From Ptychodera flava (lineage: Eukaryota > Hemichordata > Enteropneusta > Ptychoderidae): DNA of 64,000 bases. Position numbers and translations under genes: made by a program. The notes below the pieces were generated by a model. It searched no databases. It was not told the DNA's origin and worked only from the letters and a program-made list of their open reading frames with translations. The DNA lies in assembly GCF_041260155.1 (NCBI RefSeq), contig NW_027248395.1, positions 186,001 through 250,000 on the forward strand, in the 5' to 3' direction. This document shows, piece by piece, positions 57,936 through 64,000 of the stretch. Numbering within the stretch: position 1 is the first letter of the stretch; every line of letters starts with the position of its first letter.

Positions 57936-58189
57936 GTATGCTGGTATTTCAAAACTTTGGGCAAAGAAAAGCTGAATGTACGAGACCGTATAGGAATATG
58001 CTAAATTCAAGAATAAAAATTGTAGCATTCTGATTTCTATGACTAGTTGGTGGAGACAACAGATATTTTGTGGAATAAAATTGGCAAATTAAAATATCAC
58101 ATTGATTTTTGCTCTTTCCTATGGACATAATTCAAAAATCAGTAAATCTCATTTTACAAAAATACATCCCACGGTGTTAATAGTCTTTT

Positions 58190-58445
58190 GCGTATTGGCC
58201 GACTTTAAATCACACCTTACAGAAGACCCAATTCCGTATTTTAAGATCCACATGCTATTAAGTGTCTGATTGATATCCTTATGAAAAACATGTAGTCATC
58301 CCTGCTAAAGCTGCCGATAACATTGTATTTGTCTGTAAGAAGTATTATTTTGAATGTCTTATAGCCGAGCTTGGTGTAACTAAGACCTCCACCAACTCCA
58401 CATACAGACAATCAATTTTCAACAAAAATTTTCACAAATAATAAG
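58190..58445 (+). mobile_element. Penelope-like retroelement fragment
   Basis: The plus-strand text includes ADNIVFVCKKYYFECLIAEL followed by a threonine-rich STYRQSIF segment. This matches the pADKa.NNivFvCk.yY...L..EL block upstream of the RT palm in Penelope-like elements. Short, old and broken. Confidence 0.65.
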
Positions 58446-58479
58446 TCATTCATTGAACTTAGTATTTTCAGTTCTGTGT

Positions 58480-60130
58480 TTATTATTAGGGTGATATGTA
58501 TAGAATTACTGCAGCACATTTGATGAAACTTTCAACAGATATTAAGCGAAGTCTCACATAAGTTTACAAAGACACTTGGCTATGTCTTGCAAACTAAGTG
58601 CTAATTTGCATATTTAATGAACTTTCCTAATTTGTGGGCTATCTTTAGAACCACTGCATCAAATATGATGAAACTTGTACAAATATTGATCTCTTAGTAC
58701 TGTAATACTGTTTAAGGACAATAAGCAGTATCATGTCATGAATTGCTTATTTGCATATTTGATTGATTTTTGTAATTAGACTGATATGAAATCATTTATC
58801 AAATTTAATGATACTTGGTATAGATGGTGGGCTCTCATAGCGTTAACATTTGAAAGAAAAAATTTATCAGTGTCATTCACATTCATTGCCAATTTGTATA
58901 TTTAATAGACTTTCCTAATTTGTTGGCTATGTCCAGGTTATTACCCCATATCGTTTTTTCCTGTGTCGTATCAGTATGAGTACCATTTGTGCTGCGTCAC
59001 TTTAAGTAGTGAACATCACGCGCTACATCACTGCAAGTCCTCCATACCTTAATGAAGCCCAAGAAGAAAGACACCGGGATTTCAAAAATTGTCGTGTAAG
59101 ATGGGAACTTTTTATCGTTCAATATGCTATTACAGTTGTAACAATTTAAAAATATCCTTGTCTTTAAATCTATCCTGATTTTTGATTGCACTCGATCGTC
59201 GTAGAGCATGGAATGGGGGGCGTCATTTTGTTTGTTTACACTCAGGGTTGCATTATCAACACGTGCCGTTTGCGTGACATCGCTGTCACGCCACGCACTC
59301 GCTACCTCTTCGGAAGTAGACCATGCCGTGCAAACAGCACAATGTTTGCTAGAGCTTTTATAAAAAGTACAAGAACTTTACCAGAAAACCATTGGAAAAC
59401 ATTAAAAGGCTTAACACATAATTTCCGTATTCAGCAACCCGAAATACCGTGTTCCGAAATTTAGCCATTCAAATTTTTACGTCAGCAAATTAACTTTGCA
59501 GGCGTAGAGCGGCAGCTATCTTATTTGTTAACCTGTTTACCAGGCCTGGTTGTTTACCATCAGAGTGCAAATGTAGTTCGAGAACACTCCAAAACCAATG
59601 GCATTTACCATGCATATCTCGACGTACATGATAATAGCAGTATCATGTCCAATAATTGCTACTTGGCATATTTGATGAACTTTCATAATTAGTATGATAT
59701 ATCTAGAAATGCTGTATCAAATTTGATGAAACAGGATACAGATGATCTTCCGGTAGTGTTATGACGTGCAAAGATATCTAAAAGTATCATTTTAATTAAC
59801 TGCTGATTTGCATATCTAATGAATTTTCGTAATTAAGCCGATATGGCGAGAAATAGTTCATCAAATCTCATGAAACTAGGTACAGATGTTAAGCTCACAT
59901 TGCTTTAGCATTGAAAAAAGACACTATTCAGCGTCATGTTAATTCATATTTAATTTACATATGAAATGAACTTTCCAAATTTGAGTGATATGTCTTGTAG
60001 CAGTTCATGTAATTAGCTGAATCTTTTACAGATGTTGATCTCACAGTGTTTTAATACAGTTTATTGACACATTGCGGTATCGTCTATAAAATGTAGTACA
60101 CGTGATGATAAGTCAGTGTATAATAGAATG
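58480..60130 (+). repeat. ~145-bp tandem repeat family E, block 2 with a ~690-bp insertion
   Basis: Unit starts recur at about 58491, 58637, 58781, 58926, then 59694, 59840 and 59985, a period of 144-146 bp. Between about 58935 and 59625 the array is interrupted by G+C-richer sequence (58970-59590) of unknown origin, with no recognised gene. Confidence 0.8.
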
Positions 60131-60137
60131 CAAAAAT

Positions 60138-60761
60138 GTTTGGCAACATCCTGTTGATTAATTATTAATTGTCTTATTTCTTGACCTTTTGTAATTAGAG
60201 TGGCAACAGACATTGTTTTTACATTTTCACCATCATGGAACTCATTTAATCACAGAACAAATTAATGAACAAGACTCTATCATCTCTAACGACTTATAAT
60301 CAAAGTACTCATTCACAAGAGGGGGTTGTTCATCAACGATGACTTGTTAGTCTAAAACTTTGTGTAAGATTGGTATGTATAGATGGAGCGATTATCCAGT
60401 ATTTGCCTAAAACATGAACGGGAGTGCTGTTCCTCTCTAAAGTGACCAAAGAAAATAAATGATTGGCAACTTGCCGTCCCAGTAATGATATTATTCAAAA
60501 AGCAGTCAACACTTTCAAAGCAAAATCAATTAGGATTTTGTTTTTTTGCGATGTAAAATGTTAAGCTAGGAGAAATATAAAGAGTTAAGAAAAATTACCC
60601 GATTAGGGAAAAATTACATCTATGCACCATTGCAGGCAATGTGATGTTGATGGCTGCATGAAGTCAAGTAATGCAACTGAAGTTAATACGTGCATTTTTG
60701 TAAATGTATACAATAAATAATAAACATATAGGTATTTTTAAAAATACAATTATTTCTCTTA
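60138..60761 (+). repeat. Dispersed repeat family A, copy 2
   Basis: Second copy of 606-1228 in direct orientation, beginning right after the family E array. Non-coding. Confidence 0.75.
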
Positions 60762-62160
60762 TCATTTACCTACATTCACGTGCCTGTATAAGATGAACCA
60801 GTAGTGCACAAATAAAGCAAATCACAGGATCCCGCATTTGACGATTGTAGACATAAACCAATCAGATGACGCAACGTATTAATGTCAATCGACTTGATGG
60901 ACAATAAGATCATAGCATTATCTGACTCAAAGTGAAGCTTTCCAGTCGTATGCCGAAGTAAGCTTCCGAGGCAAGTTCGCGTTATAGATTTGCCCTTAAT
61001 TGAAGCGTAAATCACATTTTCACATGTAACTGTAAGGGAAGGATCGGTGTTTGACTGCAACCGGCAATCGTTCTGTTTTCTATGTAAACGCCAATAATCC
61101 GGTGAAAGAAGGGATATCGATATTTGTTTTCAACCGGCGATCCTCCGTTGTCAGGCGGCGAAAAATCGCCTCCTGACGGCTGTTAATGAAAGCCCTGGTG
61201 TCGGGGACAGAGTGTTAAACGCTTAAGTCCCCTACAAAAGGGGGGATATGGTAAGACTGTGCAAATGTGAAAAAGCCACGCTACGGGTAAGACACACTTT
61301 ATTGCTCCGAGATTTCCAAAATTTGACATGTGAACCGTGTTAATTTCCGTCCAATCTCATACCATGACACCTGTGAATGTATAGCTCCTGCCTTTATGTC
61401 GAAATACGTTATATACTGTTATATGATACAGAGAACGCATATATCACAAAGCGGGGTTCCAGAAGTCCATTTGACTTCTGTTCTAAATATTAATGTATGC
61501 TGCCAATCATGATTACGCAAATTCAAATTGCGGCCTGGGCGATCTTGATCCCTGCACAGCACAACTAACAAAGCGGACTGACGTACCACTAAAAATCATC
61601 ATTATGTAGCTAAACATACGCATACAAAGCCACATACAACTTACGTACGATACGATACGTGCGCGGCCATTCTGTTTCCCAACTTCATATATTATAATGC
61701 ATACCGCAGCGGCCATCGCTGTCTATCGAACCACAAACGACTATGATTTGAATTCAGTAAGGTTTCGATGAGTTTCGAACTCACAACTTATGGCAACCAG
61801 TCACCTAGCGAAGACATCACAGTCGGGGAAGGTCTGTCGCCAAACCACAGACCCTCGGCAGTAGTAGGGAAATGTTCCTTTCTATGATAAATAAGAATAC
61901 AATCTACAGGGGATGAAGGAAAAATTCCCCATCTAGTAGCTAAGTGACCCTTACCTATATATGAACTCACGTACGCGCGACAGCTGGCGATGAGTCAAGC
62001 AGATAGTGCATTGTCCTGAACTCCGTGGGAAATTCCCTGCTGAGTCAGGTCCTGAATGAGACTTGCGCAATACACTAACTATGACTCACTGGGTAATCCA
62101 CTATCAGAAGGTGACTGTCGGAACAGCATTCTATTATCGGATCATTTGTTAGATAGATTC
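60762..62160. other. Unassigned region with hairpin and SINE head
   Basis: No exon recognised. Contains a 12-bp stem with one mismatch at 61150-61177 (GTCAGGCGGCGA against TCGCCTCCTGAC). A tRNA-like SINE occupies 61745-61960. Confidence 0.4.
61745..61960 (-). mobile_element. tRNA-derived SINE, minus strand
   Basis: Reading the minus strand: TCTTCGCTAGGTGACTGGTT, then GTGAGTTCGAAACTCATCG, the same head as at 22655 and 22980. The body ahead of it is unrelated to those copies. It cannot be a tRNA gene because the acceptor and anticodon arms do not form. Confidence 0.5.
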
Positions 62161-62168
62161 TGACTGAG

Positions 62169-62246
62169 ATGTACCGGAGCGAGTCTGCTCTTACAAAGGC
62201 AACAGGGCCCCGGAACAGTTCCGGAGGTGATTCTCGTCTTCTGGAT
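62169..62246 (+). CDS. Weak candidate first exon
   Basis: ATG and 26 codons (MYRSESALTKATGPRNSSGG and DSRLLD) end exactly at a GTAAGT donor. The base composition is coding-like and contains the palindrome CCGGAACAGTTCCGG. No domain and no following exon was found. Confidence 0.22.
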
Positions 62247-62595
62247 GTAAGTATGAATTTTATCAATATCTGCTGGCTGTTCCCTTTTCACTATGTTTCT
62301 CATTTTTTCCTACGGAACGGAACAACACTTATGTTAAATTTTCAACCCCTACCGGAACCGAAGGGGTTCCAATAGGGATGTTGTGCAATACCTTTCCAGC
62401 AGGGACTTTCCAGTATGACTTTCGCAATACCGTTCCGGTAGGCTTCGAATGTTGCTTAGCAACTTGTGATGTCATGTTACAGGTCTGTCTTATTATACAG
62501 TTTTCATGAAAATTTCTATGGAGTTTTTTCTGAACGACTCCAGTTAACTTGTTCACCCGATAGATAAAATTTTAGAAATACATTTTTTACAATAA

Positions 62596-62660
62596 CCCAA
62601 ATGGGATTCGAACCCCCACACACTTCACGGCAACATCGCCTAGCTGCTAAGCCTCCAAAC
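62596..62660 (-). mobile_element. tRNA-like SINE head
   Basis: Minus strand: TTAGCAGCTAGGCGATGTTG, then GGGGTTCGAATCCCAT, a strong box B. It lies directly beside the end of the virus-like segment. It could also be a decayed tRNA gene, but the acceptor stem does not pair. Confidence 0.45.
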
Positions 62661-63471
62661 TTAAAATATGTCGGAAGACCATTACTTCAAACAAAATGAG
62701 TCGTTTTAGATAAATGGTACTGATATCTAAAGTGTTCACACTTTTATCTTTACGTACAAATGTAGTTCCGGAGTCGTTCTCTACTCTATTCCCACCAACA
62801 AAACATTCAATACTCATTTCATTACGATCTTTATCGATACTTATAATAATATCACAAGTTGTTCTGTTGTCTGTTTTCATAGCGTAATATCCAACCAAAT
62901 CATCAAAATCGTCTCCTGTAGCTAACTTTACACATCTAATGAGAACTGTACCATGTTGAAGTATTTTCATATTATCAGTCATCTGTTGATTTACTGTCTG
63001 TAAAGTTAATTCAGCTGCCTCCTCACCGACACTTTTCAAGCCCAGTTTCTTTAAAGTTGTGTCCCAAAATAATCTTACTGGAACTCCGCTAGCTGTATAT
63101 GAACAATAATTCTCCCCATTATTTATCCACCTTCGCAGTGTATTATCTGAAGACATTATTGTTGAAAGAGGTTTGATCTTGAGGTGAATCGGTATACCGA
63201 GTAGTGTAATGTATGGATTCTTAGGAGTAAGCCAACGACGAAAATCTAGCAACTTATATTTGTTAACATTGCTATCAAAATAAATAACATTTGGAGTTCC
63301 TGGCAGTTCAGTAACTCCACCTCTAATTTCACTATCCAATATATCTAAGATGTTACGTGGTACATTATAAGGCATGAATTTCTGACTATCCCCATCCAAC
63401 ATCAGAGCAAAAGGAGTAGGATCATTTGAAGCCTTTGTAGCATCAATTACGGTTTCATCGACGTCTTTCAA
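62647..63471 (-). CDS. Uncharacterised protein of the virus-like element, 274 aa
   Basis: One open frame with no recognisable domain. It contains FMPYNVPRNILDILDSEIRG near the N-terminus and a beta-rich remainder without signal peptide or membrane segment. It overlaps the preceding small frame by a few bases, as in a compact gene cluster. A structural role is possible, but that is a guess from context. Confidence 0.55.
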   Translation of the reverse strand: MKDVDETVIDATKASNDPTPFALMLDGDSQKFMPYNVPRNILDILDSEIRGGVTELPGTPNVIYFDSNVNKYKLLDFRRWLTPKNPYITLLGIPIHLKIKPLSTIMSSDNTLRRWINNGENYCSYTASGVPVRLFWDTTLKKLGLKSVGEEAAELTLQTVNQQMTDNMKILQHGTVLIRCVKLATGDDFDDLVGYYAMKTDNRTTCDIIISIDKDRNEMSIECFVGGNRVENDSGTTFVRKDKSVNTLDISTIYLKRLILFEVMVFRHILSLEA

Positions 63472-63682
63472 TTTTAGAAAATTCTACAGAATGTATGTGT
63501 TTCTGTGCTGTCGCTGGCGATAACATGAACTGTTCCTCACGGTCTTTATAATGAAGGACGTAATCCTTATTATGATTACCTGCTATCTTAGTATTATTGT
63601 TAACTTTAACATCACTCAGATCTTTGAGCTCGAGATTTTGTACGTGAATTGCACCTAGACCGAAGTTATTTGGACCAGACAT
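63455..63682 (-). CDS. Small uncharacterised protein of the virus-like element, ~75 aa
   Basis: The product starts MSGPNNFGLGAIHVQNLELK and ends in a basic RRR. It is hydrophilic, with no known domain. I prefer the internal ATG at 63682 over an upstream one because the region before it is A+T-rich and hydrophobic. It lies directly upstream of the 274-aa frame on the same strand. Confidence 0.45.
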   Translation of the reverse strand: MSGPNNFGLGAIHVQNLELKDLSDVKVNNNTKIAGNHNKDYVLHYKDREEQFMLSPATAQKHIHSVEFSKIERRR

Positions 63683-63734
63683 AATTAACCTATATACAGT
63701 GAAAATATATAATACCTTGTAATAATGTACAATC

Positions 63735-64000
63735 ATGGCTTCAGCTATAGGAATGACAGTTCTTGGTGCTGTATTAAATGTAACAGCATTCACAGGCGGA
63801 AATATTATCGGACAAAGGTTAGTGGGAATGGTGACGCTCTATTGAAGAGAAAATTAGACATGATAAAGCATTAGAAAAATTTGAACATGATCGCAACGTC
63901 TGGTCAGAAAAAACATTACTCCAGGCTGACTGGGAAAGAGAAAATCAAGCAAAGGACGCACATGCTGCAGCTGAATTAAGAGATACAGATGCGGAAATCC
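63735..64000 (+). pseudogene. Partial coding region of the virus-like element, runs off the edge
   Basis: Begins MASAIGMTVLGAVLNV, a hydrophobic start. Further on the text is rich in Lys, Glu and Asp with coiled-coil character (EKFEHDRNVWSEK and similar). Divergent from the neighbouring minus-strand frames. It looks broken in the part visible here. Product unknown. Confidence 0.35.

Larger units (their letters stand above)
62647..64000. mobile_element. Edge of a probable virus-like or large self-synthesising element (fossil)
   Basis: Densely packed, intron-less frames on both strands, unlike the rest of the window: 62647-63471 (minus), 63455-63682 (minus) and one starting at 63735 (plus) running to the window edge. 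This packing, and a small protein with a hydrophobic start followed by a charged coiled-coil, recalls Polinton-type or related virus-like elements. I cannot name the family from what is visible. It continues beyond the window. It looks fairly young, with about one break seen. Confidence 0.4.

Overview
The window is A+T-rich animal nuclear DNA. It is gene-poor and full of repeats, with genes split into small exons at ordinary GT/AG sites (GTAAGT-like donors, pyrimidine-rich acceptors). Penelope-like retroelement fragments, a LINE tail, tRNA-derived SINEs, many foldback MITEs and a virus-like element at the right edge point to a marine invertebrate. A deuterostome such as a hemichordate, lancelet or echinoderm would fit, but the sequence does not settle this.

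Layout. 1-10.8 kb: intergenic DNA with a dispersed repeat, a long ATGT microsatellite, one probable minus-strand exon (3714-3850) and a clean CACTA-type MITE (4732-5176) inserted in one of two copies of an older repeat. 10.8-17.6 kb: a 5.6-kb foldback element whose arms are tandem ~350-bp units, with a Penelope-like fragment between the arms. 17.6-26 kb: CpG-richer DNA, a LINE 3' end, an orphan ankyrin-repeat exon, tRNA-related SINEs, a TA-flanked DNA transposon with its empty site preserved next door, and a second Penelope-like fragment.

26.0-57.9 kb is the most interesting part. Two minisatellite arrays of the same ~87-bp unit lie in opposite orientation at 26046-27275 and 57160-57935. They share a variant unit at their inner edges, so they behave like long terminal inverted repeats. 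Between them are two intron-rich genes transcribed head to head. The minus-strand gene (28170-38469) encodes a transposase-like protein with three acidic motifs. The plus-strand gene (40665-53887) encodes a ParB/sulfiredoxin-like segment followed by a region resembling N4/N6 DNA methyltransferases. My reading is a ~32-kb, partly decayed DNA transposon carrying a transposase and a DNA-methyltransferase-like partner, itself invaded by a TIR element, foldback MITEs and a SINE. The exon joins are not all in frame.

53.9-60.8 kb: tandem repeats (247-, 965- and 145-bp periods), a palindromic MITE, a third Penelope-like fragment and a second copy of the repeat seen at the left end. 60.8-64 kb: mostly unassigned DNA with two tRNA-like SINE heads, then the edge of a probable virus-like or large mobile element with three open frames (62647-64000). 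No rRNA, CRISPR or credible functional tRNA gene was seen.
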